Shown: positions 16,874-25,513 of the stretch, piece after piece
Numbering within the stretch: the stretch's first letter is position 1
How the letters are laid out: every line of letters begins with the position of its first letter
Assembly (NCBI RefSeq): GCF_014645835.1
Contig: NZ_BMMM01000004.1
Span: 250,470-314,469 of the forward strand
Direction: 5' to 3'
From: Streptomyces albiflavescens
GTDB lineage: Bacteria; Actinomycetota; Actinomycetes; Streptomycetales; Streptomycetaceae
Length of the DNA: 64,000 nucleotides
Notes under the pieces: generated by a model
Seen by the model: only the letters and a program-made list of their open reading frames with translations
Told to the model about the DNA's origin: nothing
Databases searched by the model: none
Translations under genes and position numbers: made by a program

Positions 16874-17758
16874 ATGAATGAGGAGTCCGTCCGCGGGGCC
16901 GCGCCCGCCGCCGAGCAGTACGTCCTGACCATCTCGTGCCCGGACAAGCCGGGCATCGTGCACGCCGTGTCGAGCTACCTCTTCATGACCGGCTGCAACA
17001 TCGAGGACAGTCAGCAGTTCGGCGACCACGACACGGGACTGTTCTTCATGCGGGTCCACTTCTCGGCGGAGGCGCCGGTGACCGTGGAGAAGCTGCGCGC
17101 GAGCTTCGCGGCGGTCGGTGACTCCTTCCGCATGGACTGGCAGATCCACCGGGTCGAGGACCGGATGCGGGTCGTCCTCATGGTCAGCAAGTTCGGCCAC
17201 TGTCTGAACGACCTGCTCTTCCGCGCGCGGATCGGCGCGCTGCCGGTCGAGATCGCCGCCGTGGTCTCCAATCACACCGATTTCGCCGAGCTCGTGGCTT
17301 CGTACGACATCCCCTTCCACCACATCCCGGTGACGAAGGAGACGAAGGCGGAGGCCGAGGCGCAGCTGTTGGAGCTGGTTCGCGGCGAGAACGTCGAACT
17401 CGTCGTCCTCGCCCGCTATATGCAGGTGCTGTCGGACGACCTGTGCAAGCAGCTCAGCGGCCGGATCATCAACATCCACCACTCCTTCCTGCCGAGCTTC
17501 AAGGGCGCGAAGCCGTATCACCAGGCGCACGCCCGGGGTGTGAAACTCATCGGCGCCACCGCGCACTATGTGACGGCCGACCTCGACGAGGGGCCGATCA
17601 TCGAGCAGGAGGTCGAGCGGGTCGCTCACGATGTGACTCCCGATCAGCTGGTCGCCATCGGGCGCGACGTGGAGTGCCAGGCGCTGGCGCGGGCGGTGAA
17701 GTGGCACGCGGAGCGTCGCATCCTGCTGAACGGCCGCCGCACGGTGGTGTTCGCGTAG
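16874..17758 (+). CDS. purU: Formyltetrahydrofolate deformylase
   Basis: 294 aa. N-terminal ACT domain (residues 16-95: LTISCPDKPGIVHAVSSYL) fused to a formyltransferase/hydrolase domain (98-285). Active-site residues of the family are visible: Asn200 and His202 in INIHHSFLPSF, and Asp in TADLDEGP. Hydrolyses 10-formyl-THF to THF plus formate, balancing one-carbon pools and feeding PurT-type purine synthesis. The ATG at 16874 lies just before the ACT domain; length is normal. Confidence 0.93.
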   Translation: MNEESVRGAAPAAEQYVLTISCPDKPGIVHAVSSYLFMTGCNIEDSQQFGDHDTGLFFMRVHFSAEAPVTVEKLRASFAAVGDSFRMDWQIHRVEDRMRVVLMVSKFGHCLNDLLFRARIGALPVEIAAVVSNHTDFAELVASYDIPFHHIPVTKETKAEAEAQLLELVRGENVELVVLARYMQVLSDDLCKQLSGRIINIHHSFLPSFKGAKPYHQAHARGVKLIGATAHYVTADLDEGPIIEQEVERVAHDVTPDQLVAIGRDVECQALARAVKWHAERRILLNGRRTVVFA

Positions 17759-17990
17759 GAGGGTGCGGGGTGCGTTTCGCCCCCGCTGCCCCGCTTGACT
17801 GCCTGCCTGCCGCCCCGCTGCCCTTGGCCGCCTGCCGCCCCGGACCCGCACACGCGGGTCGGTCGATCCCGTCAGTGGCTGCCGCCACTAGGGGGTTTCT
17901 GATGGATCTCCGCGGCGTCGCGAGCGGCAGTGTTCCGAACCAGCCCTGTATCCCTTGGGCGTTACGTGAGGCGAGGGAAGGCTGGAGACG

Positions 17991-19982
17991 ATGATTGAGC
18001 GAAGGAAATTCCTCATGGCCGGTGGCCTGGGGGCTGCGGCCATGCTTCCACAGGGTGTTCTGGGAGCGCGGACGTATGCGGCGACGGCGCACCCGCCGGC
18101 AGGGTGTGAGGACCCGGCAGGGACGCCGAACACCCCTCCGCTGAAGAGGTTCGTCGACCCGCTGCCCAGGCCGATGGCGGCCATCCCGGATCGTTCCGTC
18201 TATCCGGGCGCCGACTACTACGAGTTCACGATGCGTCAGGGCACGTGGCAGTTCCACCGAGATCTCGGGCCCTCACCGGTGTGGGGTTACTGGGCCGCGA
18301 ACCCGAACGATCCCCACAAGCCGATCGGCATGGGCTATCTCGGGCCGACCTTGAACACGACCAGGGACCACCCGACGGTCGTCAAGTGGCGCAACGAGCT
18401 GCCGACCACCCACATGTTCCAGCACGTGATCGACCTGATTCGCAAGCCGGACCCGGAGCTGACCCCGATCCCTCCGCCTCCCTACAAGTCCGTCCAGCCC
18501 TTTCCCGCGGACATCGACGTGTGGAACGTCGTGCACCAGCACGGCGGTTACACAGCACCACAGTCCGACGGCCTGCCGATGCAGTCGTTCAGTCCGGAGG
18601 GCTTCCATGCCGAGGGCTACACCACCCTGGACCCGGGCCGGGCCAAGCCCAACGAAGCGATCTACGGCTACACCAACCATGACCATTCGTGCATGCTCTG
18701 GTATCACGATCACGCCATGGGGATGAGCGCCATCAACGTCTATGCGGGCCTCGCCGGCCTCTACTTCGTTCGTGACCCCGCCGACGAGCGGCTCGGTCTG
18801 CCGCGAGGCGAATTCGAGGTCCCCCTCATCCTGCAGGACCGGACCTTCAACGCGGACGGCTCGCTCGCCTACACCATGACCAACAGGGAAGGCGAGGACA
18901 CCCCGGTCGTCAACGGGAAGGCATATCCTTTCCTGGAGGTCGAACAGCGACGCTACCGCCTGCGCATTCTCAACGCTTCGAACGAGCGCTTCTGGCGGCT
19001 GAGGTTCGACGTTCCCAGAGACGTACTTCTCCAGCCCCAGCTGCCGTTCTGGCTGATCGGCACGGACGGCGGCTTCCGCGCTCCGTTGCAGATGCTGGAC
19101 TTCCTGATCGGTCCGGCCGAGCGGTACGACCTGATCGTCGACTTCAGCAAGATTCCCGTGAACAAGCACGTCACATTGACGAACTACCCGGGAACGCAGG
19201 TTCACTCCCCCGGCATCCCCGGCTGCGGACCGGAAATCGCGGACATCATGCGATTCAAGGTCACCAAGCCACCGTCCGGAGGTGGGGACAGGTCGACGCC
19301 GCCCGAGAAGCTCAAGCTGCAGGCGGTCCCGCCCATCAAGCCGAAACCGCACACCCGCCGGCGGGAATGGGTCGTGTACCAGCACCAGCTCTTCAGGACG
19401 ATGACGTTCAACGCGATGCCGTTCATGGAGCCGTCCCAGGACTTCATCAAAGAGGGCTCGACCGAGATCTGGGAGTACATCAATCCCAACCACGACGCCC
19501 ACCCGATGCATGTCCACCTCGTCAACTTCCAGGTGTTGAACAGGCAGCCGATCGACGCGGCCGCCTACCAGAAGCAATACGACAAGTGGGTCTACGGTGG
19601 CCGCAAACCGGAGGACTACCCGGTGCTGGCCAACTACTTCACCGGCCCACCGATCCCGCCGGACCCGGACGAAGCGCTGTCCTACAAGGACACGGTCAAG
19701 GCCCCCGCGCAGATGGTGACCAGGATCATCATCCAGGAGTTCATCCCGCCGACGGATGAGATCGCGTCGATTCCGGGCAGCGGCGCCAAGCTCCCGGCGA
19801 CGTACATCCACCACTGCCACCTTCTCGAACACGAAGACGACGACCTGATGCGCCCCTGGACGATCGTCCGGGCCGACACCCCTTACGGGACTGGCGTCGC
19901 CCATGACCAGCGCGATCTCGGTCAGGCCGCAGGACACGGCGCCGGGCGGCATCCGGGCAGGAGCACGGATCCAAAACCGTGA
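17991..19982 (+). CDS. Tat-exported multicopper oxidase
   Basis: 663 aa. Twin-arginine signal ERRKFLMAGGLGAAAM at 3-18 predicts export folded with copper. All four copper-binding motifs are present: HQHGG (182-186), WYHDHAMG (238-244), HPMHVHL (504-510) and HCHLLEHEDDDLM (608-620). The last contains the T1 Cys609, His614 and axial Met620. The first motif has Gln where laccases usually have Trp (HWHG). Three-domain CotA/bilirubin-oxidase/phenoxazinone-synthase type. The last about 25 residues are low complexity. Confidence 0.9.
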   Translation: MIERRKFLMAGGLGAAAMLPQGVLGARTYAATAHPPAGCEDPAGTPNTPPLKRFVDPLPRPMAAIPDRSVYPGADYYEFTMRQGTWQFHRDLGPSPVWGYWAANPNDPHKPIGMGYLGPTLNTTRDHPTVVKWRNELPTTHMFQHVIDLIRKPDPELTPIPPPPYKSVQPFPADIDVWNVVHQHGGYTAPQSDGLPMQSFSPEGFHAEGYTTLDPGRAKPNEAIYGYTNHDHSCMLWYHDHAMGMSAINVYAGLAGLYFVRDPADERLGLPRGEFEVPLILQDRTFNADGSLAYTMTNREGEDTPVVNGKAYPFLEVEQRRYRLRILNASNERFWRLRFDVPRDVLLQPQLPFWLIGTDGGFRAPLQMLDFLIGPAERYDLIVDFSKIPVNKHVTLTNYPGTQVHSPGIPGCGPEIADIMRFKVTKPPSGGGDRSTPPEKLKLQAVPPIKPKPHTRRREWVVYQHQLFRTMTFNAMPFMEPSQDFIKEGSTEIWEYINPNHDAHPMHVHLVNFQVLNRQPIDAAAYQKQYDKWVYGGRKPEDYPVLANYFTGPPIPPDPDEALSYKDTVKAPAQMVTRIIIQEFIPPTDEIASIPGSGAKLPATYIHHCHLLEHEDDDLMRPWTIVRADTPYGTGVAHDQRDLGQAAGHGAGRHPGRSTDPKP

Positions 19983-20114
19983 GCGGGTGAGGCGACGTCC
20001 GGTTGGCCCGGTCCGTACGCGACGAACTCTGGTTGGTGCGGGCGACCGCTCAAGTCGCCTGCACCGCCCGGAGCTTCGACGTGCTGCCTGTCTGCCACCG
20101 TCTGCCTGATCAAG

Positions 20115-20222
20115 TCGCCCACCCGGCCGCACCGTGTGCTCACGGATCTGTCGCCCACCCGTCCGCACCGTGCGCTCACGGATCTGCCGCCCACCCGTCC
20201 GCACCGTGTGCTCACGGATCTG
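20115..20222. repeat. 36-bp tandem repeat, three copies
   Basis: Units begin at 20115, 20151 and 20187, each running from (T/C)CGCCCACCC to GCTCACGGATCTG with only 1-3 differences. They occupy the 313-bp space 19983-20295 between the convergent multicopper oxidase and anti-sigma genes, which otherwise shows no gene. Confidence 0.9.
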
Positions 20223-20295
20223 CCGCAGCGGTCGGCCACGCCGGCCGGTCCGCGACGCCGGTGCGGGAAGCGTCAGGGGGCGCGGGAGCGAGAAC

Positions 20296-21798
20296 CTACA
20301 TCCGGCTCAACGACGCCGCCGCGAACAGCACCTCGCTGATCGCCTCGCGGTCCCCGTCCTGCCCGGCGGCCGCCTCCTCGGGCGACACATGCCCGGCCGC
20401 CAGTCGGCAGAACTCCACCCCGTCCAGCGCGACGTGCGCCACCTCGCGATCGGCGGAGCCCGCCGTACCGGGGGAGTCGAGCGGGATCAGCCAGTCGCCG
20501 CCCCCGGAACCCTCGATCTCGAGCCGCAGGCTCCGTCCCGGCGCGCCCGCCGCCACAAGGTGCCGGGTCGGCGCGGTGGAGAGCCCAGCTCGTCGGCGGG
20601 CGGCCAGCGACCCCGGCAGCATCCGCGCCGCGAGGTCGATCATCCGGTGGAGATGCCGCGGCGCCGGCGGCTCGTAGGGATAGTCCACCGCGTCCGCGAT
20701 GTCCCCTGCGTGGACCCAGCACTCGAAGGCCCGGTCCAGCATCGAGTCGCGCAGCGGCAGTTCGAAGCCGCCGTACGGCACGGTCAGCCGGCCGGAACCG
20801 CCACCCGCGAACGACACCGTACGCACCAGGTTGTGGCTCTGCTCCCGCCAGGGCCCGCGCACGGACCGGGTGGGCGGGAAGTGCGAGCCGCGCCAGTACG
20901 CCTCGGTGCGCCCCTCGGGGGTCGGGTCCTCGGAGGCCGGGCCGGTCGGGCCGAGCGGGTCATCCAGGCCCAGCGCGAGGGCGACCAGCCCGTCGACGCT
21001 GAGCAGATGCGCGATGACTCCCGCGACCGTCGTACGACGGCTCACGGGCGTGGCGCCGTCGAACCAGCGCAGCCGCACGGGCGCGTGCCACTCGGCACCG
21101 CCTATGTCCTGCAGCAGGGCGTCGAGACGTGCGGTCTCCGCGTCGTACGGAGCCGCCCACTCGGGAACCGGAATCCTGGGCGGGCGCCGGTCGAGGCAGC
21201 CCTCCAGCACCCGGGTGCGCAGCGTCGGGTCGAGGTCGAGGCTCTCGGGCGGGTGCAGCAGCCCGACCGCCCCGCGCAGCCGCAGCGCCTCGTCCGCGCA
21301 GGACCCGCAGTCCCCGAGGTGCTCCTCGACGGCCGCGGTCTCCTCGGCCGAGCAGGCGGCCAGCGCCCACGCGCCGAGCAGTGACTTCAGCACCCGGTGT
21401 TCGAGGACGAGCGGCGTCGGCGTCGGCGCCGGAGCGGCGGCCGGCTCGGGCAGAGGCCGCCCGGTGTCCTCTACGGAGGAACGCGGCGGCGGTATCCGCG
21501 GCGGCTTCCCCGGCTCCTCACCGTTGCCCTGGTCGGACCCGCCCGGCCCCTCCGGTCCCCGGGGTCCCTGGGGACCTCCAGGTCCCTGGGACCCTTCGCC
21601 TCCGTCGGCCGAGACCTCCTCCGGCTCTACGCCGCCATCCCCGGCGCCCGCCTGCCCCTCGTACGCACCGTCCTTCTCGTACCCGTCCTTCTCGTACCCG
21701 TCCTCTTCGTACCCGTCCTCCTCGTACCCTTCATGCCCCTGCTCCTCATACCCGTCGCGCTCTCCGAGCGCCACGAACCGGTCCGCTCCTCCGTTCAC
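20296..21798 (-). CDS. Zinc-finger anti-sigma factor fused to an MDMPI-like domain
   Basis: 500 aa. Residues 17-45 are acidic pentapeptide repeats (DGYEE/DGYEK), and 71-88 a short collagen-like GPx run. A ZAS-type anti-sigma module follows (LLGAWALAACSAEETAA, then VEEHLGDCGSCADE; His160, Cys164, Cys167). From about 215 there is a maleylpyruvate-isomerase N-terminal-like domain (MDMPI) with VAGVIAHLLSVDGLVALAL and FECWVHAGDIADAV. No transmembrane helix, so this is a cytosolic regulator. Its ATG overlaps the end of the ECF sigma gene (ATGA-type, 4 bp). Pairing and zinc finger together make an anti-sigma role likely. Confidence 0.85.
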   Translation of the reverse strand: MNGGADRFVALGERDGYEEQGHEGYEEDGYEEDGYEKDGYEKDGAYEGQAGAGDGGVEPEEVSADGGEGSQGPGGPQGPRGPEGPGGSDQGNGEEPGKPPRIPPPRSSVEDTGRPLPEPAAAPAPTPTPLVLEHRVLKSLLGAWALAACSAEETAAVEEHLGDCGSCADEALRLRGAVGLLHPPESLDLDPTLRTRVLEGCLDRRPPRIPVPEWAAPYDAETARLDALLQDIGGAEWHAPVRLRWFDGATPVSRRTTVAGVIAHLLSVDGLVALALGLDDPLGPTGPASEDPTPEGRTEAYWRGSHFPPTRSVRGPWREQSHNLVRTVSFAGGGSGRLTVPYGGFELPLRDSMLDRAFECWVHAGDIADAVDYPYEPPAPRHLHRMIDLAARMLPGSLAARRRAGLSTAPTRHLVAAGAPGRSLRLEIEGSGGGDWLIPLDSPGTAGSADREVAHVALDGVEFCRLAAGHVSPEEAAAGQDGDREAISEVLFAAASLSRM

Positions 21799-22376
21799 CG
21801 CGCACCCCCGTATTCGGGCGGTGCGCCGGCGGGGCCGGCGTCGTGGGCGGTGGACAGGAGCTGGAGGCCGAGGCGGAGCCGGCGGCGGGCCTCGTCCTCG
21901 GTGACGCCGAGGTCGGCGGCGGCCTGACGGTAGTCACGGCGCTGGAAGTAGGCGAGCTCCAGGGCGGCGCGCAGCGGGGCGGGCATGGACGTGACGATGT
22001 AGTCCGCACGGGCGGCGACGGACGCGCTGCGCACCTTCCGTTCCAGCTCCTCGGTGGTGCCGTGACCGCCACGGGCGAGCGCGGCGGTCTCGGTCGCGCG
22101 CAGCCGCTGTACGGCGAGGCGGTGGGTCAGCGTGGCGACCCAGGAACGCATCGGGCCCTGCTTGGGGTCGTAGGCGTCGGCGTTCTCCCAGATGTGGGCG
22201 AACACCTCGCGGGTGATGCCGTCGGCGGCCCGCTCGTCCCCGAGCACGCGGTGGGCGAGGCCGTGCACGAGCGACGCGAACCGGTCGTAGAGCTCACCGA
22301 GCGCGGCCGCCTCTCCGCGTGCGAGCCGCTGCTGCATCCTGCGGTCCCAGCGGGGCGGTGCGTCCTTCTTCGCCAT
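21795..22376 (-). CDS. ECF-subfamily RNA polymerase sigma factor
   Basis: 193 aa. Sigma region 2 at about 25-95 (ALGELYDRFASLVHGLAHRV, then QGPMRSWVATLTHRLAVQR) and region 4 at about 125-180 (SMPAPLRAALELAYFQRRDY, then AAADLGVTEDEARRRLRLGL). Directs RNA polymerase to a small regulon, presumably released from the overlapping zinc-finger anti-sigma partner. The ATG is supported by the normal ECF N-terminus. Confidence 0.9.
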   Translation of the reverse strand: MAKKDAPPRWDRRMQQRLARGEAAALGELYDRFASLVHGLAHRVLGDERAADGITREVFAHIWENADAYDPKQGPMRSWVATLTHRLAVQRLRATETAALARGGHGTTEELERKVRSASVAARADYIVTSMPAPLRAALELAYFQRRDYRQAAADLGVTEDEARRRLRLGLQLLSTAHDAGPAGAPPEYGGAR

Positions 22377-22744
22377 GCGGCCCCCTCACCCCTGGTCGTG
22401 CCCGGCGCCTGTCCCTGTGCTCGGCCTCTGTGGTGCTGTACAGCCTGTGCGCACTACTGCCTCGAATGTAGTCGGCACGTCTGACAGCGCACGCCCCTTT
22501 ACGTCATTGCGCGCCCCCGGACAGGCCGTAGATGGTAGAAGCCCATCGTCTTCCCCATCGAATCCGATCGAATCAGACCGTACGAGTCCGAAACAGATCG
22601 CTCGCTACACAATTTCGACCGTGGACCGACGTTTCTTCGTTCGCGGACCGGTGTTTCATGGAACGACGGCGGGGCAGCCGCGCTGGAGGGAAGCGTAGGG
22701 ACTGCTTCCGTTTCCGGTGGGTGAGGCGAGCGAGAGGCGTAGCG
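22377..22744. other. Divergent intergenic region, sigma / STAS genes
   Basis: 368 bp between two divergent start codons. Contains a short degenerate repeat (CGAATCCGATCGAATCAGAC, 22559-22578). No gene is convincing; it should hold both promoters, possibly an autoregulated ECF promoter that I could not identify. Confidence 0.4.
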
Positions 22745-23119
22745 GTGACGCTCAAAATGACCGACGGCGAAGAGGGCGGGTGGGCCGTGCTGCGGGTGTC
22801 GGGCGAGCTGGATCTCGTGACGTCCCCGGTGCTGCGCCAGCGAGTGCATGACGCGGTGGCCGACGGACGCCACAGCCTCGTCCTCGACCTCTCCGAGGTC
22901 CTCTTCTGCGATTCCAGCGGTGTCGGCGTGCTCATCGCCACCCGTCGGCTCATCCGCTCGTGCCAGGGTCGGCTGCGGCTGATCCTGCCCGCCCAGGGCG
23001 CGCTCGACGGCTCCCACGTCAATCGTGTCCTCGCGGCCCTCGGCGTCCGCCGCCTCTTCGACGTGTACCCGGACGTCCCCACGGCCGTCGCCGACGAGTC
23101 GAGCCCCCTCTCGGCGTGA
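22745..23119 (+). CDS. STAS-domain anti-sigma factor antagonist
   Basis: 124 aa. A single STAS domain: VLRVSGELDLVTSPVLRQR, then the phosphorylation loop FCDSSGVGVLIATRR, in which Ser within DSSGV is the expected target of an RsbW-type kinase. The GTG at 22745 gives the family-length protein; in-frame codons further upstream are not conserved. Unlike SpoIIAA partners, no kinase gene is adjacent; an RsbW-like ATPase lies about 6 kb downstream at 29262. Confidence 0.88.
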   Translation: MTLKMTDGEEGGWAVLRVSGELDLVTSPVLRQRVHDAVADGRHSLVLDLSEVLFCDSSGVGVLIATRRLIRSCQGRLRLILPAQGALDGSHVNRVLAALGVRRLFDVYPDVPTAVADESSPLSA

Positions 23120-23295
23120 CGTCTCCCACACGCCCCGCGACACATCGCCACACAGTTGTCCCAGAATTCCCGCAGTCTTGGTACAACCGTCGTTTTCCCG
23201 CTCCCGCGACGGCCGCGGCGTCGTACGCTCCGTGCCAGATGAACCCCCAGTCCGGCGGAGAGACCGGCTGAGATGTGAGGCGGTCCGAACACACC

Positions 23296-23808
23296 ATGGT
23301 CAACACCGAGTACGAGCGCAGGATTGCCGCGCGGTTCGCCGGCTTCGACCAGGACGGCAATGGCTACATCGACCGGGAGGACTTCAACGCCGCGACCAAG
23401 GCGGTCCTCGCCGAGTTCGGTACGACGGCCCGGTCGGACAAGGGGCAGGCCCTGTATGTCGGCGCCGAGGCGTTCTGGCAGGGCATGGCCGGGATAGCGG
23501 ACCGGGACGGCGATCAGCGGATCACCCGCGAGGAGTTCGTGAGCGGCGCGGTGAAGCGGCTGCGCGACAACCCCGAGCGGTTCGCCGAGATCGCCCGCCC
23601 CTTCCTGCATGCCGCCCTCGCCGTCGCGGACACCGACGGGGACGGCGCGGCCACGGTCGAGGAGACCGAGCGTGTCCTGAGGGCCCTCGGTGTGCGCGAC
23701 GAGATCGCCGCCGTCGCGGCCGCCGCCCTCGATACGGACTCCGACGGCCGGATCGGCGAGGCGGAGATCGTGAGCGCGTTCGCCCGCTACTTCACGGTGC
23801 CCGAGTGA
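23296..23808 (+). CDS. Four-EF-hand calcium-binding protein (calerythrin-like)
   Basis: 170 aa, cytosolic. Four 12-residue EF loops: DQDGNGYIDRED (18-29), DRDGDQRITREE (69-80), DTDGDGAATVEE (112-123) and DTDSDGRIGEAE (146-157). All have acidic residues at positions 1, 3, 5 and 12, except loop 2 with Gln in the 6th place, so most sites should bind Ca(II). Resembles bacterial calerythrin/CabB sensors or buffers. Confidence 0.9.
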   Translation: MVNTEYERRIAARFAGFDQDGNGYIDREDFNAATKAVLAEFGTTARSDKGQALYVGAEAFWQGMAGIADRDGDQRITREEFVSGAVKRLRDNPERFAEIARPFLHAALAVADTDGDGAATVEETERVLRALGVRDEIAAVAAAALDTDSDGRIGEAEIVSAFARYFTVPE

Positions 23809-23839
23809 ATCACTACTTCACGGTGCCCGAGTGAATCAC
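23788..23839. repeat. 26-bp tandem duplication spanning two stop codons
   Basis: Units 23788-23813 and 23814-23839 are identical (begin TACTTCACGGTGCC, end GTGAATCAC). The first carries the last codons and stop of the EF-hand gene; the second contributes the stop codon of the convergent ligase gene, so the duplication altered the junction of the two 3' ends. Confidence 0.9.
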
Positions 23840-25368
23840 TGTGAATAGCGCTCCCTGAGCCGGTACTTGAGCACCTTGCGCAGGGTGTCGTTCCGCGGAA
23901 GGGCGTCCACCACCTCCAGCTGCTCCGGCAGCTTGTGCACGGACAGCCCTTCGGCGCGCAGATACGACGTGATCGCCGACAGGGTCAACTCATCGCTCCC
24001 CGGCGGCTGTTCGACCACCGCGCAGACCCGCTCCCCGCGCTCGGCGTCGGGCAGTCCGATCACGGCCGCATCCCCGACGTCCGGGTGCCGGTGCAGCAGG
24101 TCTTCGATCTCCTTGGCCGAGATGTTCTCGCCCTTGCGGATGATGATGTCCTTCAGGCGGCCGGTGAGGACGAGGTGCCCGCTCTCCGTCAGATGCCCGA
24201 CGTCCCCCGTGATCAGGAACCCGTCCACGTCGAAGGCCTCCGCCGTCTGCGCCGGATCCAGGTACCCCTGACAGACGGCCTCCCCGCGCAGCCGTACTTC
24301 GCCGTCGACGCCGTACGGCTGCGACGCCCCGTCCGCGTCCACGATCCGTATGCTCATGCCTTCCGGGGGCCTGCCCTCCGTCGTCGCCAGGTTCTCGACC
24401 GTGTCGTCCGGCGACCCCATCGTGATCATCGGGACCTCGGTCATCCCGTACCCGTGGGTGAGCTGCACACCCATCTCCCGTACGACGCAGTGGTAGACCT
24501 CCGGCGGCTTCGGCGCCCCGCCACCCGCCAGGAGCCGCAGAGTCGCGATGACCGGCTCGCCCGGCTGCTTGCGCTGTTCGGCGAGGAACATCGAGTAGAA
24601 GGCCGTCGAGCCGCCCGCCACCGTCACCGCGTGCTTGCGATAGCCCTCCAGGGCGGCCGGCAGCGCGAAGTGCTCGAACATCACCGCCGGGAAGCCGTAC
24701 AGCAGCAGCATCACCGTGTAGTCGGGCCCGGCGATGTGCGCGTACGGGAAGGCCATCGAGCCCACGTCGTCGGCCGTCAGGTGCAGCGCGTGCGCCAGGC
24801 ACGAGCCGCCCGCGATCAGCGAACGGTCCGTGTGCAGTACGCCCTTGGGGTCGGAGGTGGTCCCCGAGGTCCAGTAGATCCAGCGGACGGAGGTGCCGTC
24901 GGCGGGCGGAGCGGGGAGCACGGCGGGATCGCCGTCCGGCAGCGTGTCGTACGCCTCGAACACGCCCCTCGCGCCGAGCCGACGCGCCATCGCCGTGTGG
25001 TCGAAGCCGCGCCACTCGCCCGGTACGGCGAAGTACTCCGCCTTGGACTCCCGTAGCGCGAAGCCGACCTCGCGGTCGCGGTAGAAGGGGATCACCGGGG
25101 ACTGCACGGCGCCGAGGCGGGCCAGCGCGAAGGACAGCAGCGCGGTCTCGATCCGGGTGGGCAGCTGCCAGGCGACCACCGTGCCGGGTCGTACGCCCAT
25201 GTCGTACAGGCCCGCCGCGACCCGTTCGGCGCGGTCGCGCAGTGCGCCGAAGCTCAGGGAGCGGTCGTCCTGGAGGAGGACGGGTCGGTCGGGGGTGAGG
25301 TCGGCGCGGCGCGCGACCAGTTCCCAGAGCGTGCGCGCGAAACTCAGGGTGTGTGCGGTGTCGTTCAC
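23836..25368 (-). CDS. AMP-forming acyl-CoA ligase (FadD / 4-coumarate-CoA ligase type)
   Basis: 510 aa. ANL adenylating enzyme: phosphate loop YWTSGTTSDPKG (about 169-180), A5 motif HGYGMTEVPM (about 311-320), A7 TGD, A8 GRLKDIIIRKGENIS (about 409-423), and the C-terminal lysine in NDTLRKVLKYRL. Activates a carboxylic acid to its CoA thioester, the likely entry step of the surrounding catabolic genes. An island operator (25384-25398) is 16 bp upstream of the ATG. Confidence 0.9.
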   Translation of the reverse strand: MNDTAHTLSFARTLWELVARRADLTPDRPVLLQDDRSLSFGALRDRAERVAAGLYDMGVRPGTVVAWQLPTRIETALLSFALARLGAVQSPVIPFYRDREVGFALRESKAEYFAVPGEWRGFDHTAMARRLGARGVFEAYDTLPDGDPAVLPAPPADGTSVRWIYWTSGTTSDPKGVLHTDRSLIAGGSCLAHALHLTADDVGSMAFPYAHIAGPDYTVMLLLYGFPAVMFEHFALPAALEGYRKHAVTVAGGSTAFYSMFLAEQRKQPGEPVIATLRLLAGGGAPKPPEVYHCVVREMGVQLTHGYGMTEVPMITMGSPDDTVENLATTEGRPPEGMSIRIVDADGASQPYGVDGEVRLRGEAVCQGYLDPAQTAEAFDVDGFLITGDVGHLTESGHLVLTGRLKDIIIRKGENISAKEIEDLLHRHPDVGDAAVIGLPDAERGERVCAVVEQPPGSDELTLSAITSYLRAEGLSVHKLPEQLEVVDALPRNDTLRKVLKYRLRERYSQ

Positions 25369-25383
25369 TTCGACCCCCTGTAA

Positions 25384-25398
25384 CTGACGGACTGTCAG
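25384..25398. promoter_or_regulatory. Island operator, ligase promoter
   Basis: CTGACGGACTGTCAG, a palindrome with the outer five bases on each side perfectly matched, directly upstream of the minus-strand ligase start. Confidence 0.7.
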
Positions 25399-25472
25399 AT
25401 CGTGGGCAGAGCGTAGGGCTCGCTGCCTTGTCGGTCCATAGGTGCGGGGCTAGCCTGCTTGTGCAGATGAAT

Positions 25473-25487
25473 CTGACGGGTCATCAG
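25473..25487. promoter_or_regulatory. Island operator, amidohydrolase operon promoter
   Basis: CTGACGGGTCATCAG lies 26 bp before the amidohydrolase ATG. The left half is consensus, the right half has one or two changes. Divergent partner of the site at 25384. Confidence 0.65.
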
Positions 25488-25513
25488 AAACGTACGCCAG
25501 GCGGAGGGGAACC

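Noticed and set aside
18273..20204. 643-codon frame opposite the multicopper oxidase
   Set aside because: Antisense shadow of a gene with intact copper motifs; contains no motif of its own.
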